A DNA stretch of 64,000 nt from Ascaphus truei (lineage: Eukaryota; Chordata; Amphibia; Anura; Ascaphidae): assembly GCA_036426205.1 (NCBI GenBank), contig CM071570.1, forward strand, positions 73,749,763 through 73,813,762. Direction: 5' to 3'. The notes under the pieces were generated by a model. The model made no database searches and was not told where the DNA came from. It saw nothing but the letters and a program-made list of their open reading frames with translations. This document shows, piece after piece, positions 21,982 through 32,070 of the stretch. Position 1 is the first letter of the stretch. Every line of letters begins with the position of its first letter. A program made the translations under genes and the position numbers.

Positions 21982-22058
21982 GAAAAGGACATGTAGGACG
22001 ATTGCTCCATGCCTTCTGTCCTCGTTTGAGAAGATGTCACTAGGGAACTCGTGAAGAG
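21982..22058 (-). CDS. SLC24A3: SLC24A3 (NCKX3) internal exon
   Basis: On the minus strand a T/C-rich acceptor (CTTCTTGCAG) precedes 77 bases of exon, and a GTAAGT donor follows at 21981-21976. The exon supplies two bases of a split alanine codon plus 25 codons, read as LHEFPSDIFSNEDRRH then GAIVLHVLF. Potassium-dependent sodium/calcium exchangers have this segment at the end of the extracellular N-terminal part, running into a membrane helix. From my knowledge of the family, the NEDRR and IVLHVL pattern is closer to NCKX3 than to NCKX4 (which has NKERQ and LLHIL), NCKX1, NCKX2 or NCKX5. The protein exchanges sodium for calcium plus potassium at the plasma membrane. No neighbouring exon was found in the window, so the introns on both sides are very long. 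The paralogue assignment is inference; the family is well supported. Confidence 0.85.
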
Positions 22059-23220
22059 CTGCAAGAAGAATGGAAACAGTCAATGAATAATAGAATAATT
22101 GCTGCAAAGATCATGCCATCAGAAAAACTCAGTGCATCGTCTGATGATCAGTCAGGAACTAGTCATGATTAGGAAAAAAATCCCTTTCTGATAGAGTTAC
22201 AATATTGCAGTCTTTACAGGAAGGAACATATTTGACATTCTAGCTTGCCGTTCTTGCTCTCAGACAAATGGTCTGCCTCTTGCCATTTTCTCTTGATTTA
22301 CATTTGCCTAAAATTAGTCATAAAGAGCAATATATAGTGGTTTTTAACATTCTCCATGGCGTTCACTAATTAACACTGAATTTTAGGGCTCACCAACAAA
22401 TTCATAAACATGCACTTCTGTATACAAATACAGCGTTGCTTTGCTATTACCAAAACACGGTTGGCTGAGTTTCCCCAAGCGACCCAAGGACAAGACAGAA
22501 AAACACTAAACTAGTGCATGTGATGGCACATTGAGCCCTTCGCTAACAGAACAGCCCGGAGAACAAAGTGGCCTAACATTATAACAAGCTCAGTCAATTG
22601 TTTCTAAAGGTGATCACTGGTAATAGGACAGTATATTTCAATGGTGAGCAGTATCACTCACTATAAGGCTTTCTCATTGGTAGAAGTCTCACTCACATCA
22701 CATATCAGTTGTGAATGGAGAAAAACAAATGTTTACTCTGCGGTGATACTGTTGATCATATTTATTTGACCTTATTTGGCATAATAAATGCATAATCGTA
22801 ATGCAGAGAAATAATGATATTAAATAATAACATGTTATAAAGGATCAAGATCTCTGATTAAATTACATTTTAATTTAATTATAACATTTTATTTTGGATT
22901 TTGATTATCTCTTATCTTTTTCAATGATGGTCTTACTCAGTATAAGACACTTTCTCATAGGTGGACAGTCTCACTTAGTTTATAGTAGTCTCTCTCATTG
23001 ATGGGCAGCCTTCCTCCCTATTCTTTTTATGGGTGGAAAGTAGTATAGTGCTGTTCCTCTTTATTTCCCCCTGAGGTGGGCAATGATACCCAGCCTTCCA
23101 TGTATTCCACTCTTCCCCCATATCATTTAGTGTGAACCTTAAAACAGAAATCTATAAAAATTCTTCAGTTTTAACAAAACAGACAATATCTCAACATTGG
23201 ACCTTCAAGCATGTACATCC
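22059..23220. other. Intron sequence, unassigned
   Basis: It lies upstream of the exon in gene orientation and is presumably intron. No repeat is identified. The short tract TGATATTAAATAA with ATGCAGAGAAATAATG at 22801-22826 recurs near 23575-23600, and TTTACTCTGCGGTGA recurs at 22732 and 23474, so the region includes an old local duplication of about 740 bp spacing. Confidence 0.4.
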
Positions 23221-23224
23221 TTAA

Positions 23225-23392
23225 ATCATAATAATAATAGCATGTTCTTGTATAGCGCTGCTAGTTTTATGTAGCGCTTTACAGAGACATTTTGCAGGCA
23301 CAGGTCCCTGCCCCGTCGAGCTTACAATCTATGTTTTTCAAACTCAGTGCCTGTCAGTGTCTTTACTCACTGAGCCACTCCTTCTTCTGCAT
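23225..23392 (-). mobile_element. CORE-SINE related copy (minus strand), partial
   Basis: The ATAATAATA tail, then GTATAGCGCTGCTAGTTTTA, TGTAGCGCTTTACAGAGACA and CGAGCTTACAATCTATG, are the reverse complement of the tail of the SINE at 13375-13602. The tRNA-side end (CAGTGTCTTTACTCACTGAG) follows. The central core is deleted. Confidence 0.8.
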
Positions 23393-24345
23393 GGATATGT
23401 TCCCAATAAACACTCTCCCCTACAGCTGTGTTAAAGTCACATCCATATCAGTTTCGACTGAAAAAATATAAATGTTTACTCTGCGGTGACGCTGTTGAGC
23501 AGTCAGGCTTTAAGTAGCATAATTATCCTAAAAGAGAGCATCTGTGTGTGAAGCTGCACCATGGAGAACCTTAATGCTGAGAAATAATGATATTAAATAA
23601 TGACATGATAAAAGGATGAATATCTCTGATCAGATGCCCTTGCATACTTTGCTGTACATCACAATAACCAAAGCCAATAAAAATGCTTACGCAGTCAGCA
23701 TGCACACAATCGTTCTGTTAAGTCTCACTAAGCATGTGATGTATATGGTACCTTAATGAAGAACTGTAATGCTATTCCAGGAGAATAAACCTTTAAAAAA
23801 ATCGTATCAGTGACGTTATCACATGCCTGCAAGGAGTGAAACAAATCTTGTTTACAAAGATTTTATATCAGATCGTCGATATGTACAGTAAAATAAGAAA
23901 GGGGGGAAACTAATTGGAAATGCAGAGCACCGTGATGTTCAGTAAGGCATGAATTGAACATTTTAGGAGGCTTCAAAGATAACATCCCCAGCAGTTTTCA
24001 ATTTTTTATACAGAAGTGACTCAACTGGGTGACATTAAAGGCAGCTGTTTATGAAAGCCTGTAACTGCAGCACCAATAATGGTTGCTGAGACAGGTTAGC
24101 AGCAGCTCCAGACTTTACACTGAGATTGCTTGGCAGGGGGCCACATGTGCCAACAATCAACCGATTATAAGAGTGCATAGTATTGTACTTCAAAGACACC
24201 TTGCCAAAGTTGAATAATCAGTTCTACTTATTTGGTGCAAGAATATGTTTTTCCTACTTGCCCGTACTTTTACCTCTCATCCATAAACGCCATTGCAAAA
24301 TCTTTCACTTGTTTTCGGTTTGGTAGAAATAGTGATGTACAATGA
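23393..24345. other. Intron or intergenic sequence, unassigned
   Basis: No supported gene or repeat apart from the short duplicated strings shared with 22.7-22.85 kb. Confidence 0.35.
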
Positions 24346-24346
24346 G

Positions 24347-25150
24347 TACAGATGCAGCATCTTGTATCTCTAACCTGCCGCAACACATGTGGTGGTGAAA
24401 CGTGGATCAAAGGTGGAACATTCGCGGCACAGTACTTGGCAGGGGGGAATGGCCCATCAGGATTAACGCAGGGGCATCCCTGCTTCTGAATGTGACTCAC
24501 GCTGTGTGAACACTACCGGGCTGCATCAGTCTGGAAGAGACGCGCAGTGAGAGTAGAATCAATCCCTCTTGCTGTGCACATCATACAGGCGATTGCACGG
24601 CTTTTATTTGATGTTAATAACATATTCATGAAGCAGGGGGTCTCCGGAGCAGAACGGCATTAATTTCAGCCCCTGGGACCCCCTGATTCCCGAGTTATAG
24701 ACCCCGGTATGGAGTGCCGGTATCTCCTTTGCATATAAATGTCCCGTTCACATGATGCGGGAGAAGAAAACATGCAGAGAGATTCCGGCACCCCAAACCG
24801 GGCCCTGTAACTTGAGAAGCGGAGGGTCCCCGGAGCTGAAATTAATGCGTTTCAGCTCTGGAGACCCCCTGCTACAATACTCTGTTATTAAAATGAAAGC
24901 AGCGTGATCGCCTGTTAGAGGCGCACAGGAAGTGACTGATCAAGTCTCACCCTGTGTCTCTTACAGACAGGAGCATCCCGGTAGGATTCACACAGTGCGA
25001 GTCCCATTCAAACGCAGGGAACCCCCCCTGTGTTAATCCAGATGGACCATTAGTTAGGTCGCGGGGATTCTGCGAGCACGCGGGTGCCAGGACCATATCC
25101 ATGGCGGATTCCGTGCAGACTACGTGATCAACCATCATGCTACATCAGTA
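24347..25150. mobile_element. Long palindromic MITE, 804 bp, relative of the central MITE
   Basis: The ends are TACAGATGCAGCAT at the left and, on the complement, TACTGATGTAGCAT at the right. The inverted repeat runs about 380 bp per arm with moderate divergence. It includes AATGGCCCATCAGGATTAA in the left arm and AATGGTCCATCTGGATTAA in the complement of the right arm. Both the terminal sequence and that internal string are shared with the short MITEs at 30050-30283, 45635-45856 and 49711-50028, so this is the longest family member here. A nested block with GCAGGGGGTCTCC ends (about 24633-24892) forms the centre. Confidence 0.8.
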
Positions 25151-25372
25151 CATTATGATTTGAAATCACTGCAGCACTCACTCCTCAGTTAGGTATGAAG
25201 TCCCAAGGAAAGAAAGCAGCATATTGTACACCTCTGTATTGGTTGTTATAATAAAATAAAAAATAAAAATGATGTTTACATTTGAAAAGTTTTTGATATT
25301 CAACTATGAATAATATACATTACAACAAGAGAAAGTCATAACTTTAACATTAACTAGCATTTGGGTAACATA
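25151..25372. other. Short AT-rich spacer
   Basis: Nothing recognised. Confidence 0.4.
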
Positions 25373-26280
25373 GGGAGATATAAGCTCAATAAAATTAAGG
25401 TAAATAAAGCACCTGGCCCGATGGAATGCACCCAAGGGTTCTGAAATGAGCTCAGTTTAGTCATAACCAGACCCTTATATTTATTTTTCAAGGACACCAT
25501 TTCCACAAACTTAGCACCACAAGATCGGTGTAAACCAAACTTTGTACTTATACTGAAAAATCGAGCTGGATCACAACCATAGAATTACAGACCAGTAACC
25601 CAGACATCAATAGTGGGGAAGCTACTTGAATGTTTATTGAAGTAGCAAAACAACTTGCACTACAGTATATCTTTTTTTTTTTTAGTTTTAGGATTGAAGC
25701 AGGGGGTTCCCAGAGCTGGACTGTGTTAATTTCAGGCCTGGGACCCCCTGCTTCAAGAGATACGTACCGTTGTAGGATTTGCTGGTATTTCTGTGGAGTT
25801 TAAAGTCCAGGTCACGCGGGCCAATAGGAAGCCGCAGAGATGACATCACAGCTTCCTATTGGCCCGCGTGACATGAGACTTTTAAGTCGCCATTTCGTTA
25901 GCCACACAAGTTCCCTTGCTGCAGAGATACCGGCACACCCTACAGAGGGAAGTGTCTCTGGAAACAGGGGGTCCCCAGAGCTGAAAGTAAAACAGTTCAG
26001 CTCTGAAGACCCCCAACTTCAATCCTAGAACTAAAGAAAATAAAAAAGATGTAAGGTGCAAGGAGTTTTTCTGCTTTAAGAGACAATATTAAAGCATACA
26101 TTTTGGATAACAAAATTATTAGTAACAGTCACCTGGATTTCTGAGGGATAGATACTGCCAAACTAACCTTATTAGTTTATTTGAGGATGTAATTTTGAAT
26201 TTAGACCAAGACATTGCAGTTGATGTGGTCTAGTAAGACTTTGTAAATTATTTTGATACAGTGCCACACAGTATATATGT
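25373..26280 (+). pseudogene. Degenerate CR1 reverse transcriptase fragment, split by a MITE
   Basis: The part at 25376-25645 reads the same segment as 7003-7260 of the good CR1 copy (KVNKAPGPDG with one base lost, then GMHPRVL), with many indels. After an inserted MITE, the match resumes at about 26095-26275. That part corresponds to 7290-7450 and includes ISNS-like and LDQ..AVDVV segments. The first catalytic aspartate region is damaged. This is a dead, much older CR1 copy than the one at 6.3-8.7 kb. Confidence 0.85.
25646..26085. mobile_element. MITE inserted in the CR1 fragment
   Basis: Inverted ends: ACTTGCACTACAGTATATC ... TTTAGGATTGAAGCAGGGGG at the left, and CCCCAACTTCAATCCTAG ... 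TAAGGTGCAAGG at the right. An inner palindrome of about 25 bp per side, AGGAAGC ... TTCCTATTGGCCCGCG, sits at the centre near 25835. The CR1 coding match stops and restarts at its borders, so the insertion is younger than the LINE copy. Related GGGGGTCCCCAGAGCTGAA blocks lie at 24.63-24.89 kb, 54.43-54.6 kb and 60.29-60.54 kb. Confidence 0.8.
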
Positions 26281-26468
26281 AACCCTCCTTACCCAGCTCG
26301 AAAGGTGGTCACATCAGACTAGTTACGTACAATAGCAATGCTCGGTCTCTCAGGCCTGTGCAGGGTACTGGGAAGGTGTAGCCAGGGCGTGGATGAAAGT
26401 ATGGAGAAAAAGATGGGCACCAGGGAATTTTATAAAACAAAAAGGTGCTTTTTTGACACAGTCTAAAT

Positions 26469-26703
26469 CAGGTGTGCGCAAAATCAGGGGGGGGGGGGGG
26501 GGGGCACATACAGAGGCCACGTTCTCTTCACCAAGGCATTTAAATTAAATTACTACCTTGGCTCAGAAGACGCATTGTTGTGGCGACATGGTGTCATATG
26601 ACCCCTAGCATCATTTGACATTTTAGGAAGGCAAGGGGGGGGGGGGCGCGAGCACGAGAGGAGCGGTGGCAGGGGCGTAGTGCCCAAACTTTGCACACCC
26701 CTG
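26469..26703. mobile_element. hAT MITE, degraded relative of the 408-760 element
   Basis: The left end is CAGGTGTGCGCAAAATC; the right end is CTTTGCACACCCCTG. The 8-bp target duplication GTCTAAAT/GTCTAAAA is at 26461-26468 and 26704-26711 (7 of 8 matching). The interior keeps ACAGAGGCCACG and a GGCATTTAAATTAAAT string. Long G runs occur at about 26488-26505 and 26637-26646. Confidence 0.85.
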
Positions 26704-26711
26704 GTCTAAAA

Positions 26712-27015
26712 CACTTCACATGTATTGACATATGGCGAATCTCGACAAAATTCTGGACTGCATACCCTAGTTAAAAATTCCAATAATACAATAAAGGAAC
26801 ACTTATGAAGCGTTTTCTTGCATGAATGTGAATTGTAAGCTGCTGTGTTAATAATCTTTCTTTCTCAAAGAGTGCGAATAAAAACTGCACTGTATATGTT
26901 GTTATCAATGACAAAAAGGGTATAATTTCTTTTGTGATGTGGTCACATTTAATTATTTGGAATATATTGTCAACTTGGATATCCAACAAGTTTAAGAATA
27001 ATAGAGGTTGAGGGG
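26712..27015. other. Unassigned sequence
   Basis: AT-rich, no supported feature. It directly precedes the X/Y duplicated segments at 27021-27105. Confidence 0.35.
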
Positions 27016-27020
27016 AAAAA

Positions 27021-27105
27021 ACACACGTGGTATTACATCTTGAGCTCATTGATGTATTAAAAAAAATGTTTTTTCAATTTGGCAGTTGTGAAAAGATTGT
27101 GCTTA
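27021..27105. repeat. Two short segments duplicated from the right side of the L2-like LINE
   Basis: The segment at 27023-27060 (ACACGTGGTATTACATCTTG, then AGCTCATTG) recurs at 28745-28785. The segment at 27075-27104 (CAATTTGGCAGTTGTGAAAA, then GATTGTGCTT) recurs at 29478-29507 with one mismatch, inside retroviral sequence. Adjacent here, the two are about 690 bp apart there. Confidence 0.85.
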
Positions 27106-27109
27106 TTAT

Positions 27110-28740
27110 TTATTTATTTATAATAACATTTATATAGTGCCCTTATTTTAATAGGAATTTGAAGAGGGAACATTGTTGGATGGGTAGCCAGTGGAGTTGG
27201 AAAAGGAGAGGGGTGGCATGGGCAGAGCATGGTAGATTGAGGGCTGCAACGTTTTGGATTTCTTGGAGGGGTATGGAGGAGTAGAGGGTGAGACCGAAGA
27301 GCAGTGAGTTACGGTAGTCGAGATGGGTGAAGATGAGGGAGTGGATGAGAAGTTTGGCCGAGAAGAAGGAAATGGGTGAACTTATTTTTCTTATGTTATA
27401 TAGGTGGTAGTGACAGGTGGTAATGCTGGAGGTGATGGAGGTGATGTGTTTGGCGAAGAGGAGGAAAGGGTCAAGGATGACTCTAAGTTTGCAAGAAGAG
27501 GGGGAGGGGAAGATGGTGAGGGGGGAAAGGAGATGGTGGGGATTGTGGATAACGGGAGGGAGGAGGAAGCAGGAAAGTTGAGAACTTCAGTCTTAGCTGG
27601 AATAATTTGTAGGAAGTGGAAAGACATCCCACTATAAATGACAGAAAAGCAGGTAGAGATACGGATGGAAAGTTTGGGTGAGAATAGTGGGAAGGAGAAG
27701 TAGATTTGGATGTTGTCTGCGAACAAATGAACATTGAATCCATAGGAGGAGATCAGGTAAAAGAGGGGGGCAGTGTAGAGGAAAAAGAGGAGAGGACCAA
27801 GGATGGAGTCTTGGGGCAGGCCAACTTGGAGATTGGTGGGTGGAGAGGATGAATTGTTGAAGGTGACGGGGTAGGAGCGGTGGAAGAGGTAGGATGAGGG
27901 CCATGAGAGGGCGGTTCTGTGATGCCAAGGTTGGTGAGGGTGGAGATGAGAGTGGGGTGACCGATGGTGTCAAAGGTTGAGGAGGATGAGGATGGAGGAG
28001 AGTTTGGAGTGGCACACTTAGGAGAGAAAGTTGTGAATGGTGAGGAGGACAGTTTGAGTAAAGTGAGGGATGGAAGATAGACTGGACAATGTGAAAGAGG
28101 GAATGGGTGTGGATGATGCGCGTGTGGCGTTTGGAGAAGTATGGAAGGAGTGAGATAGGGAAAACGTTGGAGGGGAAGGCAGGGTAGAAAATATGTTTCT
28201 TGTGAGGAGAGGGATGACAACAGCAGTTTTAAATGACTCTGGGTATTGTCCGCTGGATATGGAAAGGTTGAAGGAGGAGAGATAGGGGAGGATGAGTGGG
28301 AGGAAAGAAGGGATGAGGGATCACAGAATGGGGTTAGAAGGGGATTTGGGGGGAGATGGGAGCTTTAGATGATTGAGAGGAGATCATCATCAGAAGTATG
28401 GGCAGAATGAGGGAAGGAGTGGGCAGGGGGTGGTGGATGGTGGGGGGGGGGAGAGCTCCGCAGTGGGGAGGGAAGCTCAGGTGATCATTTTTTGTGTTAA
28501 GTAGAAGGTGAGGACTGTTGCTGAGAGGGGGAGGCGGGGCATAGGTCAGAGAGATAGGGAGGGTCATAGCAGATTGTTTAGGGCGGAGAACAGTTGGCGA
28601 GGATGAGGTGATAAGATTGTTATAGTATATTTGTTTTTGCGATTTGAGATTGGAGACGTATTGAAGGAGGAGTGAATGGAAGGTGGTGAGTGAAGATGTG
28701 GAACGGAAACATTTCCATGATCTTTCGACAGTGAAAAAAA
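27110..28740 (-). pseudogene. L2-like LINE, inactive
   Basis: On the minus strand a degraded reverse transcriptase is recognisable. It has a GLPQDSILGPLLFLLYTAPL segment (about 27800) followed by an HLFADNIQIYFSFP segment (about 27740-27700). The catalytic box reads FADN rather than the required aspartate pair, so the enzyme would be dead even without the frameshifts. The 3' end near 27110 carries a TTTA-type microsatellite and a TTATATAGTGC tail, the style of L2-group LINEs. Upstream, the coding strand is extremely C/T-rich. It is flanked by the roughly 38-bp direct repeat described at 27021. The first part (28255-28740) is duplicated, inverted, in palindrome P1. Confidence 0.7.
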
Positions 28741-28796
28741 AAAAAACACGTGGTATTACATCTTGAGCTCATTGGTGGATTTAAAAAAGAGGAGAG

Positions 28797-28970
28797 TGGG
28801 GGTGTGTGCCGAGCATGCGCGTTTTAAGTGAAACAACTTTGTGTTTTGTCTCTTAAATTGTAATTATACGTTCAAAGGTCTTTTATTCAATCAAAAACAA
28901 AATACAATTTCAGTGACAAAACTGAAAGATGTTTGACTTAGAACGTGCGTGCTCGGCACACACCCCGTTT
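28797..28970. mobile_element. MITE with GGGTGTGTGCCGAGC ends
   Basis: GGGGTGTGTGCCGAGCATGC at the left and GTGCTCGGCACACACCCC at the right are inverted ends. The inverted repeat continues inwards for about 75 bp to a small loop containing TTTTATTCAATCAAAAAC. The mirrored copy is at about 31350-31520. The flanks are A/T runs, so the target duplication cannot be defined. Confidence 0.8.
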
Positions 28971-29133
28971 TTTTTTAATACCTTTCAAGCTCAAGTGATG
29001 AGAGAATAAAAGGAGAGTCCTTAAAAACAAAACAACTAAAATAATAAGAATGTTTTTTGGGAGGACAGTGCATGTTTGCATGAGATGTATATTTTTTGTC
29101 TAATTTAGTAGCTTTATTTTCTGACATATTGTA

Positions 29134-29386
29134 ATATTTATTTCATTGGTTATACATTGTTATTGTTTCTGTTTAATATATAAATGGAGCTGCAGTATTC
29201 AAGCCTATCTGTTTTATGGGGCTGGACACTTCTGACCATGTGCAGGTGATGCAGGATGCTTCTGCGTAGGCCGCTTCTGCGTATGCGCAGGGGTGTGCTG
29301 GTGGCACTGGTGCTTTTTGCGCATGCGCAGTAGATGTCAGATTACCCAGCGGGGGCTCACGTGCTTGTGCACGTGTCTTACATCAC
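29134..29386 (+). mobile_element. Interspersed repeat S, copy 1
   Basis: This is about 250 bp, from ATATTTATTTCATTGGTTAT to GTGTCTTACATCAC. It is shared in the same orientation with 47124-47414 and inverted in the inner arms at about 30930-31190 and 44105-44395. It is GC-rich in the middle, with several TTCTGCGCATGCGCAG-type units that match the NRF-1 palindrome. Because both copies interrupt retroviral pol sequence at different places, it is an inserted repeat and not an LTR. Confidence 0.65.
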
Positions 29387-30060
29387 TTCCATTTCACATT
29401 TTCGTCTCCATGAAGGAGTGTTGTCCCATCAAAATTTACTGGGTGCCACTAAAGAAGTTTCACTTCAAAAATGTTTGCAATTTGGCAGTTGTGAAAAGAT
29501 TGCGCTTGTGTCCCACTGGACAATACAATATATGAAATACATATTAGGGGGGCAGGACATTATTTTAAGATCACATCACAATATCCTCTTGTATACACAT
29601 AGTGGCGTTATGCAATGTCAGAAGTAAGAGACTAGTGAGATGGATGGTTACACTGCTCACGAACAATATCACAGTGGAAGAGTTACAAGAACCGCACATT
29701 TCAGTGCTAAGATTGTTGATTTCTCATGCAGTACATGAATGCCAGCCCACATTGCAGCCTGTGAAACATCCAATGTATCATGAGGGAAGTCAGGCTGATG
29801 TGACAAGTGAGCCTTCTTGGTACAGTATATTGTTGCAAGCTCATCTTTTGTGGATGGTACGGGAATGATTGGCGTTGCAGGATTGTCTGAAAAAAAAAAC
29901 ACTTGGACAGTTTTTCTTATTCTTGTAAGATTGCAGGTGATCAGTTTTCAGAAGCATCTACTCTGCTAACATTTCCACGTGCCAAGATACGTAATGGTGG
30001 ATGCCATTTGTTTATAACTGATTCATGTATGTGTTCAAAAGGTGCAGTTACTGATGCAGC
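29387..30060 (+). pseudogene. pol: Endogenous retrovirus pol: end of reverse transcriptase and first part of RNase H
   Basis: Forward frames here resemble a retroviral polymerase. A segment around 29440-29640 matches the thumb/connection region (SHHNILLY ... RLVRWM spacing at about 29570-29650). After a run of shifts, the RNase H start follows around 29900-30060, with a TDS...GAVTD-type pattern at 30018-30056, where the second catalytic aspartate region lies in this family. Several stops and frameshifts make it inactive. The frame breaks exactly where the palindromic MITE begins (30050). The rest of RNase H is not on the other side at 30283; it is found at 45860 onwards, after the second copy of the MITE. 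Confidence 0.7.
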
Positions 30061-30283
30061 CACGAGTATCCGAACACTTGCCTTTGAAAATCTGGGGCAA
30101 TCTCCCAGTAATGCTGGAACATTTCTGTGACATTTCTGCAGACAGACTAATGGCCCATCGGATTAACACAGCCGGGGTCCCTGGCAGTCCCATTCAAACT
30201 GCCAGCATTACTGGGAGATTGCCCCAGATTTTCAAAGGCAAGTGTTCGGGGTGTTTCTGGCATACTCGTGGGCTGCATCAGTA
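30050..30283. mobile_element. Palindromic MITE M at the centre of P1
   Basis: Both ends read TACTGATGCAGCC inwards, then ACTTGCCTTTGAAAATCTGG and CAATCTCCCAGTAATGCTGG. The loop of about 84 bp contains AATGGCCCATCGGATTAACA. The right side has a small extra insert (GGTGTTTCTGGC near 30250-30262). The loop is the exact reverse complement of that at 45635-45856, so both are the same original copy. It interrupts retroviral RNase H. Confidence 0.9.
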
Positions 30284-32056
30284 ACTGCACCTTTTGAACA
30301 CATACATGAATCAGTTATAAACAAATGGCATCCACCATTACGTATCTTGGCACGTGGAAATGTTAGCAGAGTAGATGCTTCTGAAAACTGATCACCTGCA
30401 ATCTTACAAGAATAAGAAAAACTGTCCAATGTTTTTTTTTTTCAGACAATCCTGCAACGCCAATCATTCCCGTACCATCCACAAAAGATAGCTTGCAACA
30501 ATATACTGTACCAAGAAGGCTCACTTGTCACATCAGCCTGACTTCCCTCATGATACATTGGATGTTTCACAGGCTGCAATGTGGGCTGGCATTCATGTAC
30601 TGCATGAGAAATCAACAATCTTAGCACTGAAATGTGCGGTTCTTGTAACTCTTCCACTGTGATATTGTTCGTGAGCAGTGTAACCATCCATCTCACTAGT
30701 CTCTTACTTCTGACATTGCATAACGCCACTATGTGTATACAAGAGGATATTGTGATGTGATCTTAAAATAATGTCCTGCCCCCCTAATATGTATTTCATA
30801 TATTGTATTGTCCAGTGGGACACAAGCGCAATCTTTTCACACTGCCAAATTGCAAACATTTTGAAGTGAAACTTCTTTAGTGGCACCCAGTAAATTTTGA
30901 TGGGACACACTCCTTCATGAGACGAAAATGTGAAATGGAAGTGATGTGACACGTGCCAAGCACTGAGCCCCCGCTGGGTAATCTGACATCTACTGCGCAT
31001 GCGCAAAAAGCACCAGTGCCACCAGCACACCCCTGCGATACGCAGAACGGCCTACGCAGAAGCATCCTGCATCACCTGCACATGGTCAGAAGTGTCCAGC
31101 CCCATAAACAGATAGGCTTGAATACTGCGCGCTCCATTTATATATAAAACAGAAACATAACAATGTATAACCAATGAAATAAATATTACAATATGTCGAA
31201 AATAAGCTACTAAATTAGACAAAAATATACATCTCATGCAAACATGCACTGTCCTCCCAAAAACACATTCTTATTTTTTTAGTTGTTTTGTTTTTAAGGA
31301 CTCTCCTTTTATTCTCTCATCACTTGAGCTTGAAAGGTATTAAAAAAAACGGGGTGTGTGCCGAGCACCACGTTCTAAGTCAAACATCTTTCAGTTTTGT
31401 CACTGAAATTGTATTTTGTTTTTGATTGAATAAAGACCTTTGAACGTATAATTACAATTTAAGAGACAACACAAAGTTGTTTCACTTAAAACGCGCATGC
31501 TCGGCACACACCCCCACTCTCCTCTTTTTAAATCCACCAATGAGCTCAAGATGTAATACCACGTGTTTTTTTTTTTTTCACTGTCGAAAGATCATGGAAA
31601 TGTTTCCGTTCCACATCTTCACTCACCACCTTCCATTCACTCCTCCTTCAATACGTCCCAATCTCAAATCGCAAAAACAAATATACTATAACAATCTATA
31701 TCACTCATCCTCGCCAACTGTTCTCCCGCCCTAAACAATCTGCTATGACCCTCCCTATCTCTCTGACCTATGCCCCGCCGCCTCCCCTCTCAGCAACAGT
31801 CCTCACCTTCTACTTACACAAAAATGATCACCTGAGCTTCCCTCCCCACTGCGGAGCTCTCCCCCCCCCCCACCATCCACCACCCCCTGCCCACTCCTTC
31901 CCTCATTCTGCCCATACTTCTGATGATGATCTCCTCTCAATCATCTAAAGCTCCCATCTCCCCCAAACCCCCTTCTAACCCCATTCTGTGATCCCTCATC
32001 CCTTCTTTCCTCCACTCATCCTCCCCCTATCTCTCCTCCTTCAACCTTCCATATCC
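30167..32056. repeat. Inner arm L' of P1 (inverted, noisier copy of 28255-30166)
   Basis: All content mirrors the left arm: RNase H and reverse transcriptase remnants on the minus strand (about 30270-30900), repeat S (about 30930-31190), the MITE (about 31350-31520) and the LINE start (about 31560-32056, plus strand). Positions add to about 60,311-60,333 with their partners. No independent genes are listed here because the frames are duplicates. Confidence 0.9.
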
Positions 32057-32070
32057 AGTCGGATAACAAA
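32057..32070. other. Junction between palindromes P1 and P2
   Basis: About 14 bases separate the last base shared with 28255 from the first base shared with 59449. Read on the complement, this joins the right end of the outer segment (59449) to its left end (28255), as expected of a head-to-tail junction of a 15.6-kb unit. Some of the 14 bases resemble the natural sequence just left of 28255, so the exact breakpoint is soft. Confidence 0.8.

Larger units (their letters stand above)
28255..32056. repeat. Giant palindrome P1 (arms about 1.9 kb)
   Basis: Bases 28255-30166 (L) and 30167-32056 (L') are inverted copies, centred on a palindromic MITE at 30050-30283. Mirrored landmarks include the LINE edge GGATATGG (28255 and 32056), the 170-bp MITE (28797-28968 and about 31350-31520), the GCGCATGCGC string (29328 and about 30999) and the RNase H segment (about 30018 and 30300). 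The L' arm differs mostly by single-base losses, for example at homopolymers and dinucleotides around 30840-31030. Beyond 32056 there are about 14 bases, and P2 begins. Compare P2 for the interpretation. Confidence 0.95.

Noticed and set aside
27391..28220. Proline/serine-rich minus-strand frames of 111-155 codons as host genes
   Set aside because: They are overlapping shifted frames of the C/T-rich L2-like LINE. Only short reverse transcriptase motifs are meaningful.
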